A program made the translations under genes and the position numbers. DNA of 64,000 bases, taken from positions 1 to 64,000 of the forward strand of contig SXWH01000232.1 of NCBI GenBank assembly GCA_005791535.1, read 5' to 3'. This document shows, piece by piece, positions 53,523 to 63,351 of this stretch. The notes beneath the pieces were generated by a model. The model saw only the letters and a program-made list of their open reading frames with translations, ran no database searches and was not told the DNA's origin. The number at the start of each line of letters is the position of its first letter. The first letter of the stretch is position 1. The stretch comes from Verrucomicrobiaceae bacterium (GTDB taxonomy: Bacteria; Verrucomicrobiota; Verrucomicrobiia; Chthoniobacterales; Chthoniobacteraceae).

Positions 53523-54677
53523 GTGTCAGCCCAAACCATCTACGAAATCCTGTTCGCCACGTTCGCGTTCTTTCTCGGCGCGTGCGTGGGTTCCTTTCTG
53601 AATGTCTGCATCTACCGGCTCCCGCTGGATATGTCGGTGAACGAGCCGAAGCGGTCGTTCTGCCCGATTTGCAAATACCAGATCCCCTGGACGTCCAACC
53701 TGCCGCTCATCACCTGGACCGTGCAACGCGGCAAGTGCCGGAACTGCAAGGCCCCGATTCCGTTCCGGTACTTCGGCGTGGAACTGCTCACGGCGGTGCT
53801 ATTTCTCGCCGTGTGGTGGAGGCTCGCCTACCACGCGGGGCCGATCTTTCCGGGGCATTGGGTTCTCGTGTTCCCGATGTTCACGTTCGTGTCCCTGCTC
53901 GTGGTTGCGACGTTCATCGACTTCGAGCATTACATCATCCCCGATGGAGTCACGATTGGCGGGACGTTTGCCGGGATCATCTTCAGCGCGGGGCTGCCTT
54001 GGATGCACGGAGAGTCGATGTTTGGTATTCAGGAATGCATCCGCTCGCTCATGTGGTCGGTCATTGGGGCCGCGTTTGGCTTCGCGCTGCTGTGGCTGGT
54101 GTCTTGGCTCGGGAAGCTGGCGTTTGGCCGGAAGTCGCTCGCGTTTGACAAGCCGACGGTGTTCACATGGACCGTCGATGGCGAACGCGGCAAGCTCAGC
54201 GCGGACGGCAAGGACTATTGGTGGGACGAACTTTTCTCCAGCGAGAAGGACACGCTCGTGATGCAGTGCGAACGCTTCGAGATCGAAGGCCGCAGCTCGG
54301 GCGGATGCGAGATCCGCAGCCTCTACGAGAAGCTCACGTTCGACGGCCAGGACTACGACCTCAATTCGATCAAGACGTTCTCCGGGACGATGACGCGCCT
54401 CGATTTCCGCCGTACGGCAATGGGGTTCGGCGACGTGAAATTCATCGCCTGCATCGGCGCTTTCCTCGGCTGGCAGGCGGTTCTTTTCACCGTGATGGCG
54501 GCCTCCATGGCCGGCGCGCTGGTCGGCGGTGTGCCGAAGCTCATTGGCAAAAAGGACTGGTCGCCCAAGATTCCGTTCGGCCCCTACCTCGCGCTGGGCG
54601 CGGTGATTTGGATCTTCTGCGGGCGCGAAATCCTCGAATGGTATTTCAGCCAGTTCCCCGAGCCGATGGAGTTCTAG
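53523..54677 (+). CDS. pilD: Prepilin peptidase (A24) with a cytoplasmic insertion
   Basis: 384 residues with a GTG start, about 100 longer than usual. The N-terminal zinc-binding part has CPIC and CRNC pairs (47-50, 72-75). Catalytic [13 protein letters not shown] D133 (FIDFEH) and D304 (MGFGDVKF). Residues about 202-297 (TVFTWTVDGERGKLSADGKDYWWDE and onward) form a soluble insertion between membrane segments. The enzyme cleaves and N-methylates prepilins such as that at 28819. No other pilus or secretion genes are beside it. Confidence 0.93.
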   Translation: MSAQTIYEILFATFAFFLGACVGSFLNVCIYRLPLDMSVNEPKRSFCPICKYQIPWTSNLPLITWTVQRGKCRNCKAPIPFRYFGVELLTAVLFLAVWWRLAYHAGPIFPGHWVLVFPMFTFVSLLVVATFIDFEHYIIPDGVTIGGTFAGIIFSAGLPWMHGESMFGIQECIRSLMWSVIGAAFGFALLWLVSWLGKLAFGRKSLAFDKPTVFTWTVDGERGKLSADGKDYWWDELFSSEKDTLVMQCERFEIEGRSSGGCEIRSLYEKLTFDGQDYDLNSIKTFSGTMTRLDFRRTAMGFGDVKFIACIGAFLGWQAVLFTVMAASMAGALVGGVPKLIGKKDWSPKIPFGPYLALGAVIWIFCGREILEWYFSQFPEPMEF

Positions 54678-54686
54678 CGGGCGCGG

Positions 54687-57216
<2,530 letters not shown>

Positions 57217-57262
57217 CTAGTTCATTCCGCGGCACATCGGTTGCTAGTTCGTGGCATTGCCT

Positions 57263-57607
57263 ATGTCCGAACTCGAATCTCAATACCGCCCCGCCGCCAT
57301 CGAAAGTCTGCATCAAGCAGCCTGGAAGCACTGGTTGGTCACCGAGCCGTTCCACGTGGGCACCGCCAAATTCACCCGCGCCGATGTGATTGAAGCGCAG
57401 CGCTGCATCCGGAAGGACGAAACCACCGTGCTCCGTTCTGAAGCCATGCAAATCCGGCAGCGGTGGGATGATCTGATCCTCAGGATTTGCGAAGCGAGCG
57501 GCTATTCGGTTGAGGATGGATACGACATCGCCTTCTCCCCGTACGGCGAACGCTTCATGGTCTTGCAGTGGCCCTCGTTCCGGGGGTGGAGCCCCCTGGC
57601 GCATTGA
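57263..57607 (+). CDS. Hypothetical protein
   Basis: 114 residues from the ATG at 57263 (a GTG at 57251 would add 4). No signal peptide or membrane segment; mixed helical composition with Trp at several places (AAWKHWLVTEPFHVGTAKF). No family recognised. The codon pattern is reasonable for a gene, but there is no operon partner and it borders a repeat region, so it could be a remnant. Confidence 0.4.
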   Translation: MSELESQYRPAAIESLHQAAWKHWLVTEPFHVGTAKFTRADVIEAQRCIRKDETTVLRSEAMQIRQRWDDLILRICEASGYSVEDGYDIAFSPYGERFMVLQWPSFRGWSPLAH

Positions 57608-58120
57608 GCCATCGCCCGGTCCCGGAGGCGGCTTGATCGGGTCAGAATGGTCAAATTTCGCCACGAAAACGTGAAGTGCCGCACTTGAAGGGCGCTGTAC
57701 GACGGCGGATGGCTGCAGTGCCACGGAAATATTTCAAAGTACCGCCCCGGGAGCCAGAAGTACCGCCCCCGAAGGCCGAAGTACCGCCTCCCAAGCCCGA
57801 AGTACCGCCTCCCGAGCCCGAAGTACCAGGTAATTTGCCCGGAAGACCCGGTACAGCGGTCTCTGGAGGCGGTACTTCGGATTTAGGGCGTGGTACTTTG
57901 TGCCGCTGTGGTAGCACTCCATGCATCTGGGTCGGGTGAACTGCAGGTTGGCGCGGTTGAAGGGCCGATGGCGGCCGATGATTTAATGCTATGAGCAGTG
58001 GAACGAGGTTTGGCGGGCCGCTTTGAACTTGCCCGGGCGAGGCGGGATGTTTCCGGAGGGCGTTGCTGGTTGTGGATTTTTCGCATCGCGAGGTTGGGGG
58101 CGGTCAGCTAGGGTGCGGGG
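57608..58120. other. Gene-free interval carrying the 21-bp array
   Basis: No credible gene is seen in these 513 bases. Both strands stay open through the repeats, giving artificial peptides (PPPEPEV-type on plus, GGGTS-type on minus). The first part has degenerate GAAGTGCC/AGTGCC units and the middle holds the ordered array. The last 180 bases hold only the DUF1275 leader. Confidence 0.6.
57736..57880. repeat. 21-bp tandem array of GAAGTACCGCC units with an inverted copy
   Basis: Units begin at 57736, 57757, 57778, 57799 and 57820, exactly 21 bases apart; the first starts AAAGTACC and the last is truncated. Bases 57865-57880 are a perfect 16-base inverted copy of 57776-57791 and of 57797-57812, so a hairpin or cruciform is possible. 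Weaker copies lie on both sides (57666-57725 and 57889-57912). The core GTAC is palindromic. Confidence 0.8.
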
Positions 58121-58789
58121 ATGATTTCGAAACTTCCGCGTTGGGTGTGGTGGGGGGCGTTTGTGCTCGCTGCGGTGGGCGGGATGGTGAATGTCGTGGG
58201 GTTGCTGGGGTTTGAGCATCAGGCCATCACGCATCTCACGGGGACGACGACCATGCTGGGAGCGGCAATCGGTGAGGGGAATGCAGGGAGGGCGTTGCAT
58301 TTTGCGGCGATGATCGGGGCGTTTCTGGCGGGGACGGCGCTGAGTGGGTGGCTGGTGGAGGATAGTGTGCTGAAGCTGGACGGGCGGTATTATCTGGCGC
58401 TCGGGCTGGAGGCGGTGCTGCTGCTCGCGGCGGTGCCGCTGTTGTGGAAGGGGCGCGAGGCGGGGCTGTATGCGGCGTCGTGTGCGTGCGGTTTGCAGAA
58501 CGCCATGGTGAGTACGTACAGCGGTGCGGTGGTGCGGACGACGCACCTCTCGGGGATGTTTACGGATTTGGGGATTTTCTTCGGGCACTGGCTGCGGGGA
58601 ATCCCGGTGGACGTCCGACGGCTGAAGCTGTGCGGCTCGGTAATCAGCGGTTACGGGCTGGGGGCGGTGGCGGGGACGGTGGCGTTCCGGTCGCTGGGGT
58701 ATTCGGCGCTGGTGGTGCCGGCGGGAATCGTAGCAATGATCGGGGCGGGAAGTGTGGTTTTTAAACGACGCCGCGAACCGCAGGCGTGA
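58121..58789 (+). CDS. DUF1275 (YoaK) membrane protein
   Basis: 222 residues. Six hydrophobic segments with the family hallmarks GGMVNVVGLLGFEHQAITHLTGTTT and CGLQNAMVSTYSGAVVRTTHLSGMFTDLG. Function of the family is unclear; a small-molecule transporter role is often suggested. Codons here are strongly G-ending, in contrast to tgt just before the repeat array. Confidence 0.88.
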   Translation: MISKLPRWVWWGAFVLAAVGGMVNVVGLLGFEHQAITHLTGTTTMLGAAIGEGNAGRALHFAAMIGAFLAGTALSGWLVEDSVLKLDGRYYLALGLEAVLLLAAVPLLWKGREAGLYAASCACGLQNAMVSTYSGAVVRTTHLSGMFTDLGIFFGHWLRGIPVDVRRLKLCGSVISGYGLGAVAGTVAFRSLGYSALVVPAGIVAMIGAGSVVFKRRREPQA

Positions 58790-58862
58790 GGCGTGATTTT
58801 TCTACGGCCGGGCGCGAGTTTTTTCTTGCCGTCGCCGGAACATCCCGATGTAGTAAATCCAG

Positions 58863-58938
58863 CGCCGCGAAAGGCTGGGGATGACTGGGCCGGATTCTGG
58901 GGGGAACAACTGGTTCGGCTCCCCAGCCTTTCGCGGCG
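58863..58938 (+). repeat. REP-like palindromic element, copy 1
   Basis: A perfect 19-bp inverted repeat (58863-58881 with 58920-58938) encloses a 38-base GC-rich loop region. It is followed by ATTTTCTTTTTTT, so the plus-strand RNA would form a terminator-like hairpin. Copy 2 at 59073-59148 is identical at 74 of 76 positions. Confidence 0.9.
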
Positions 58939-59072
58939 ATTTTCTTTTTTTGCACGGGGCGTGAATGGGGACGGGGAGAGCGCGAAGGATTCAATGCCGC
59001 GGACCGTGGCTTGAATTATAACGAAACAGATTATTGATCCGGAAACGGATTTCCGCTTTATAGAAACCGCTC

Positions 59073-59148
59073 CGCCGCGAAGGGCTGGGGATGTCTGGGC
59101 CGGATTCTGGGGGGAACAACTGGTTCGGCTCCCCAGCCTTTCGCGGCG
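59073..59148 (+). repeat. REP-like palindromic element, copy 2
   Basis: Same 76-bp element in the same orientation, 210 bases from copy 1, with two differences (A/G in the left arm, A/T in the loop). Here the stem reaches 21 bp (59071-59091 with 59130-59150) with one G-U pair. It is followed by a shorter T-rich run (ATTTCTTTTGT). The sequence outside the stem differs between copies, so only the palindrome has been duplicated. Confidence 0.9.
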
Positions 59149-59293
59149 GATTTCTTTTGTACCGATGCAGCCGGTAAAGCAGGCATCGCAGCGCGGCGGG
59201 CTCGCGGCTTTATCCGTCGGCGGGGAAGGGGTGGTGGAGGATCGCGCGCGGTTTGCCTCGCATTGCGCGGGGGACTTCGCGTATCTGCCCCGG

Positions 59294-59965
59294 ATGCAGC
59301 CCACGCTCACTGGAGGTCTCATTTGGTATTTTGTCCTGTTGTATTCAACCGTGCTTCACGAGGCGGCCCACGCTTGGGCGGCGAAAAAGCTCGGGGATGA
59401 TACGGCGTATCGCGGAGGGCAGGTGTCGCTGGACCCGATTCCGCACATCATGCGCGAGCCGTTCGGGATGGTGATTCTGCCCATCCTGAGCTACATGTAC
59501 AACGGCTGGATGATGGGCTTTGCGAGCGCGCCGTACGACCCGCACTGGGCGCTGCGTTTCCCAAAGCGGAGCGCCACGATGGCAATGGCCGGGCCTGCGG
59601 CGAATCTGCTGCTGGCCACGGTGGCGTTTGTGCTGCTGGTGGCCGGGGCAAAGGCGGGGAAGTTCGTCCCGATGATGGTCCAGGAGGGGACCGATGTGTG
59701 GGCGCTGATTGGGATGATGCTCTTCGTGATGTTTATGCTGAACACGGTGCTGATGGTTTTCAATCTGCTGCCGCTGCCGCCGCTGGATGGTTCGTCGATC
59801 CCGCTGTTCTTTTTACAAGGGAGCAAGGCGGAGCAATACCAGCACTTCATCTGGCAGCCGCACATCGCGTTCATCGGGATGGCGGTGGCTTTTTACGGAG
59901 GCGGCGAGGTGGTGTGGCGGGTGTTTTACAAAGTGTACGGGCTGCTGGTGCACATGGCGTATTAG
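59294..59965 (+). CDS. M50-family (site-2 protease-like) membrane metallopeptidase
   Basis: 223 residues from the ATG at 59294. HEAAH zinc motif at 22-26 inside the first membrane segment; AMAGPAANLLLATVAF and NLLPLPPLDGSSIPLFF carry the second motif with the zinc-binding Asp. The small size and lack of a PDZ domain place it with compact M50B-type proteins. Substrate unknown. It follows the REP-like elements by about 145 bases. Confidence 0.88.
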   Translation: MQPTLTGGLIWYFVLLYSTVLHEAAHAWAAKKLGDDTAYRGGQVSLDPIPHIMREPFGMVILPILSYMYNGWMMGFASAPYDPHWALRFPKRSATMAMAGPAANLLLATVAFVLLVAGAKAGKFVPMMVQEGTDVWALIGMMLFVMFMLNTVLMVFNLLPLPPLDGSSIPLFFLQGSKAEQYQHFIWQPHIAFIGMAVAFYGGGEVVWRVFYKVYGLLVHMAY

Positions 59966-60020
59966 CGGCAGCGGATTTCCTGCGTGCCGAATCCGGACGG
60001 CATGTCATGCTCGCGCGACC

Positions 60021-60764
60021 TTGAAACCATTCATCACACTCGGCCAGACCCGCACGCCCGACGGCTCCAACTTTTCGCTGCACGAACACGACGGGGAGTA
60101 TTTCCTGAAACTGAACGGGCGGCAGTTGATGAGCACGACGGCGATCACATCGGAGCTGCTGCTGGCCGAACTGCCGTGCAAGGCGCTCGGCCGCGTGAAC
60201 GGCGCGCGCGTGCTGATCGGCGGCCTGGGGCTCGGCTTCAGCATGCGGCGCGCGTTGGATTTTGTGCGGAAAGGCTCCACGGTCGAGGTGGCCGAGCTGC
60301 TGCCCGAGGTGGTGCGCTGGAACCGGGAGTTTCTCCGCCGCGTGAACGGCGCGCTGCTGGACGACCCGCGGGTGAAGGTGATCGAGAAGGACGTGTTTGA
60401 GATCCTGAAGGCCGCGAAGCCGGGCTCCTACGACGCGATCATGCTCGACGTGGACAACGGCCCGACGTCCTTCGTGCAGCCGGAGAATAAGCGGCTGTAC
60501 GACCGGCGCGGATACGGGATTATCAAACGCGCGCTAAAGCCCGAGGGCGTGGTCGCGTTCTGGTCGGCGTGCGAGGAGAAGGGGTTCACGGACGAGTTGT
60601 CGCGTGCGGGCTTTCTCGCCAGCGCGATCCCGGCAAAGGCGCACGAGCACGCGAAGCGGTTTGCGCATGTCATCTACCTCGGAAGAAAAACCGTGGAGGA
60701 GGAGGAGACCCCGCGCGAACTGCCGCCGCCACCGCGCCGCGGCGGACCGTCCCGCCGGCGCTGA
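60021..60764 (+). CDS. Spermidine-synthase-like methyltransferase-fold protein
   Basis: 247 residues from a TTG at 60021; no ATG or GTG lies in frame nearby. Aminopropyltransferase-like motifs: RVLIGGLGLGFSMRRAL, EVAELLPEVVRWNREF, VIEKDVFEIL and YDAIMLDVDNGP. The N-terminal beta domain of true spermidine synthase is short here and the catalytic Asp context is altered, so polyamine synthesis is not certain. The C-terminus is Pro/Arg-rich. It overlaps no gene and precedes the orphan gene by 62 bases. Confidence 0.75.
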   Translation: MKPFITLGQTRTPDGSNFSLHEHDGEYFLKLNGRQLMSTTAITSELLLAELPCKALGRVNGARVLIGGLGLGFSMRRALDFVRKGSTVEVAELLPEVVRWNREFLRRVNGALLDDPRVKVIEKDVFEILKAAKPGSYDAIMLDVDNGPTSFVQPENKRLYDRRGYGIIKRALKPEGVVAFWSACEEKGFTDELSRAGFLASAIPAKAHEHAKRFAHVIYLGRKTVEEEETPRELPPPPRRGGPSRRR

Positions 60765-60826
60765 GCGCGAAGTTTTTCGAGCATTCCCTTTTCACGCCGC
60801 CCGTTCCCCACTACGAAGCGCGTCTG

Positions 60827-61498
60827 ATGAAAAACAAAGGACTGAACGAGGCGATGTTCCTCGCATTGCTGGAGAAGGTGCTGCCAAAGGCGACGAAGGA
60901 TCCGCATCTGGCGAACACCATTTACGAGGAGGTCGCGAAGGAGGTGCGGCTGGCGAAGAACCTCCAGGCATTTGACAAGTTTTGCGAGGATGGCGCGCTG
61001 CCCAATATCGAGCCGGACACGATGCAGGAGTTTGAGCGCGAGATGGCGTCGAAGTTCGGCGAGGAAAACGTGGAGATCACGCCGGACGAGGAGGGGAAGA
61101 AGGTGGCTGTGGAAATCACGCTGCCCGACCGTACGGTGACGAGCGAGGTGCGCGTGGATGCGACGATTGCGAACGAGGAGGAAATCAAGGTGCCGTTCGT
61201 GCCGTTCCCGGTGTCGCTGCCGGAGGACCCGGAACTCGTGTGGGCGATGGCCCGCCGCGAGGACCTTGGCCCGGACGAGGCATCGCGCGCGCTGGCGGAA
61301 ATCGAGGCGGAGTTTTGGGAGACGAAGAAGGGCCTGGAGTTGCAGAAGAAGCGCGTGGAGAAATGCTTCGCGGAATTCATCGTGCACGTGCCGGCCTCGG
61401 CGCTGAAGGACAGCGGATTGAAGCGGCATTACAAAACGCCGGAGTCGCTGAAAACAATCCGCCTCCTCCCCGCGGCAAAGCCGAAGAAGGAGAAGTAG
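60827..61498 (+). CDS. Conserved-looking cytoplasmic protein of unknown function
   Basis: 223 residues from the ATG at 60827. No signal peptide or membrane segment. The N-terminal half is helical and charged (NEAMFLALLEKVLPKATKDPHLANTIYEEVAKEVRLAKNL); the middle has beta-like stretches (KKVAVEITLPDRTVTSEVRVDATIANEEEIKVPFVPFPVSLPEDPEL); the end is basic (PAAKPKKEK). I recognise no family. Balanced codon use and good length support a real gene. Confidence 0.7.
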   Translation: MKNKGLNEAMFLALLEKVLPKATKDPHLANTIYEEVAKEVRLAKNLQAFDKFCEDGALPNIEPDTMQEFEREMASKFGEENVEITPDEEGKKVAVEITLPDRTVTSEVRVDATIANEEEIKVPFVPFPVSLPEDPELVWAMARREDLGPDEASRALAEIEAEFWETKKGLELQKKRVEKCFAEFIVHVPASALKDSGLKRHYKTPESLKTIRLLPAAKPKKEK

Positions 61499-61505
61499 GG
61501 AGCGA

Positions 61506-61985
61506 TTACCGCAGCGAGCGGAGGATGCCTTCGCACCCGTTCTCGACGAGATCGAGCACGGTCTCGAATCCATCCTCGCCGCCGTAATACGGATCCGGAA
61601 CCTCGGTCTCCGGACGGCCCGTCACAAACTCACAAAAGAGCCGCACCTTTTGCATATCCGCAGCGCTGCGCGCAAAAGCGCGGAGGTCGCGGCGGTTCTG
61701 CTCGTCCATCACGAGGATGAGGTCGAAGTCGTCGAAATCCTCCGCGCAAACCTGCCGCGCCCGGCTCGTGAGTGTGTAGCCACGCTTCGACGCGTGGCGG
61801 CGCATCCGCGAATCCGGAAGCTCGCCCGCGTGCCATCCGCCGGTGCCCGCGGAGTCGAGCTCCACGCTGTGGCTCAGCCCGTCGCGTTCCACTAAACTCC
61901 GCATCACGCCCTCGGCAGCGGGCGAGCGGCAGATGTTTCCCATGCAGACAAACAGGATGCGCCTCTTGCGCTTCGGCGTGGTCAT
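61506..61985 (-). CDS. Low-molecular-weight protein-tyrosine phosphatase
   Basis: 159 residues from the ATG at 61985. The P-loop CMGNICRSP (C14, R20) lies near the N-terminus and the catalytic Asp is in DPYYGG near the end. Other motifs: SAGTGGWHAGELPDSR and VMDEQNRRDL. Homologues (Wzb/Etp/YwlE type) act on tyrosine kinases, often in exopolysaccharide control, or on phospho-arginine. Its start overlaps the serpin stop by 4 bases, so the two genes are co-translated. Confidence 0.93.
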   Translation of the reverse strand: MTTPKRKRRILFVCMGNICRSPAAEGVMRSLVERDGLSHSVELDSAGTGGWHAGELPDSRMRRHASKRGYTLTSRARQVCAEDFDDFDLILVMDEQNRRDLRAFARSAADMQKVRLFCEFVTGRPETEVPDPYYGGEDGFETVLDLVENGCEGILRSLR

Positions 61986-63229
61986 TTGGGGTCCATCACG
62001 CGACCGAGGAAAAGGCACGCGCCGGAGGGGACGTGCTGGATGGCGAAGAGGAACGGGCGGTCAACGCGGACCTCGATCGGCTTTGGTGGTTCGCCCGGCG
62101 CGGCACCGGCTGCTGCCATTGCCACTGCAGTCGCGGCGGCCGCCTCGGTGCCTTTCTCGTCGAGGGCAATGAAGGTCTTGTGGAAGACTTCCGACACGAA
62201 GAGGTAATCATCGGGCCTGCGTGGAGCCATGCGGTCGAAGTCCGCGCTGCCTGCGGGAATATCGAATGCGGTCTTCATCCCGAGTTGCTGGAGAGCCTTG
62301 GACAATGGGACCGTGGGTGGTTCGATTTTGAACTTCGGGAGATGCAGAATTACGTCACGCTGCTCGGCCTTCGCGCATGCGGCGAGCGTGGCGGGTTTGA
62401 GTTTTGCCTCCACGCCGGCGGCGCCTTTCACTTCGTCGGGAACGATGACGATAAACTGAAGATCCCCGCCGATGTACGGGAGCCCGACGGCAGCAAATCC
62501 GTCGCCCTTGGTGTAGCGGTAGTGCGATTGGTTGGTCATGGTGGGCACGTTCTCCGTCGCGCCGCCGTTGACGTGGAACGGTTCCTTTTTGGTCGCGTGC
62601 TCGCTGAATTCGTCGGCCCACGCGGCCTTGAAGTAGAGGGCATTCACGAGGACAAGACGCGTCGTCTCGTCGAGCGCGCGGGGCGGAGTCAAATCGCGGA
62701 TGCGATTGCGGGTCTGGCCGGAGACCCAGTTGTTGATCTCCCGCGTCGCGCCGGCAGCGTTCTTTTTAAAGTCCATCAGAGCGAAGGGTGCGCCGTAATT
62801 GGACTTCACCAACGAAGTGAAGGGCGTGCGAAATTCGTAGTCCTTCTGCCCGAAGAGGCGGTTCGCGATGTTCAATGTGATGGGTTCGCTGGGCCCGCCG
62901 TAGCGCTTTGATTCCCCGGTGAGTTTGACGGACTTCTCCGCCGCAGCCGCGAGCGCGTTCTGGAGTGCGGCGAACGATGCGTGGATGGTGTCGTCGCCTT
63001 TCGCGTAATGCAGCACGCGCTCCATCTCCGCGCGCGTCGCTCCCGAGGCTCCCGCATAAGTCATCGCGAGTGCGGACTGGATCGAATACGGGGAGATGCA
63101 CAGGTTTCCGGCGGCGGGGAGCTTCCGATAGAGATCCAGACCGAGCTGGTTCACGGCGAGCGAGGCGGCGTCGGGTGTGGCGGCGGTTGCGGTGAGTGTC
63201 ATGGCGAGAATTGCAGCGGCGATTTTCAT
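61982..63229 (-). CDS. Secreted serpin
   Basis: 415 residues from the ATG at 63229, with a signal peptide (KIAAAILAMTLTATA). Serpin features: NLCISPYSIQSALAMTYAGASGAT, LVNALYFKAAWADEF, the hinge KGTEAAAATA (359-368) and the final VDRPFLFAIQHVPSGACLFLGRVMDP. Counting from the hinge, P1 is about A374 and P1' G375, suggesting small-residue (elastase-like) specificity. The hinge is consistent with an inhibitory serpin. It is coupled to the LMW-PTP gene. Confidence 0.92.
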   Translation of the reverse strand: MKIAAAILAMTLTATAATPDAASLAVNQLGLDLYRKLPAAGNLCISPYSIQSALAMTYAGASGATRAEMERVLHYAKGDDTIHASFAALQNALAAAAEKSVKLTGESKRYGGPSEPITLNIANRLFGQKDYEFRTPFTSLVKSNYGAPFALMDFKKNAAGATREINNWVSGQTRNRIRDLTPPRALDETTRLVLVNALYFKAAWADEFSEHATKKEPFHVNGGATENVPTMTNQSHYRYTKGDGFAAVGLPYIGGDLQFIVIVPDEVKGAAGVEAKLKPATLAACAKAEQRDVILHLPKFKIEPPTVPLSKALQQLGMKTAFDIPAGSADFDRMAPRRPDDYLFVSEVFHKTFIALDEKGTEAAAATAVAMAAAGAAPGEPPKPIEVRVDRPFLFAIQHVPSGACLFLGRVMDPK

Positions 63230-63351
63230 TTTGAATGTGATGGTTGGAAATTGGGACGGTGTGCGCCGGGACGTTCTTAGAAGATGCACCGCGAATCATT
63301 GCAGGCAATTACAGATTGCAGCGCCGGTGCGCATTCGCGAGCCTTCGCGTC

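Larger units (their letters stand above)
58790..59293. other. Gene-free interval with two palindromic elements
   Basis: 504 bases between the DUF1275 gene and the M50 gene. Apart from the two 76-bp palindromes it shows no gene. Minus-strand open frames through the palindromes give a repeated peptide (RRERLGSRTSCSPQNPAQ) that I take to be an artefact of the repeat, although similar peptides turn up as hypothetical proteins in verrucomicrobial genomes, from memory. Confidence 0.6.

Noticed and set aside
57736-57880. CRISPR array
   Set aside because: Units are contiguous 21-mers without unique spacers, include inverted copies, and no cas genes are present.
57651-57939. Pro-rich (plus) or Gly-rich (minus) repeat protein genes
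   Set aside because: Both frames come only from the 21-bp repeat being a multiple of three; no start signal or flanking domain supports them.
58651-59322. A 223-codon minus-strand frame through both palindromes
   Set aside because: Its only conserved part is the repeated element itself, and it begins and ends inside neighbouring genes on the other strand.
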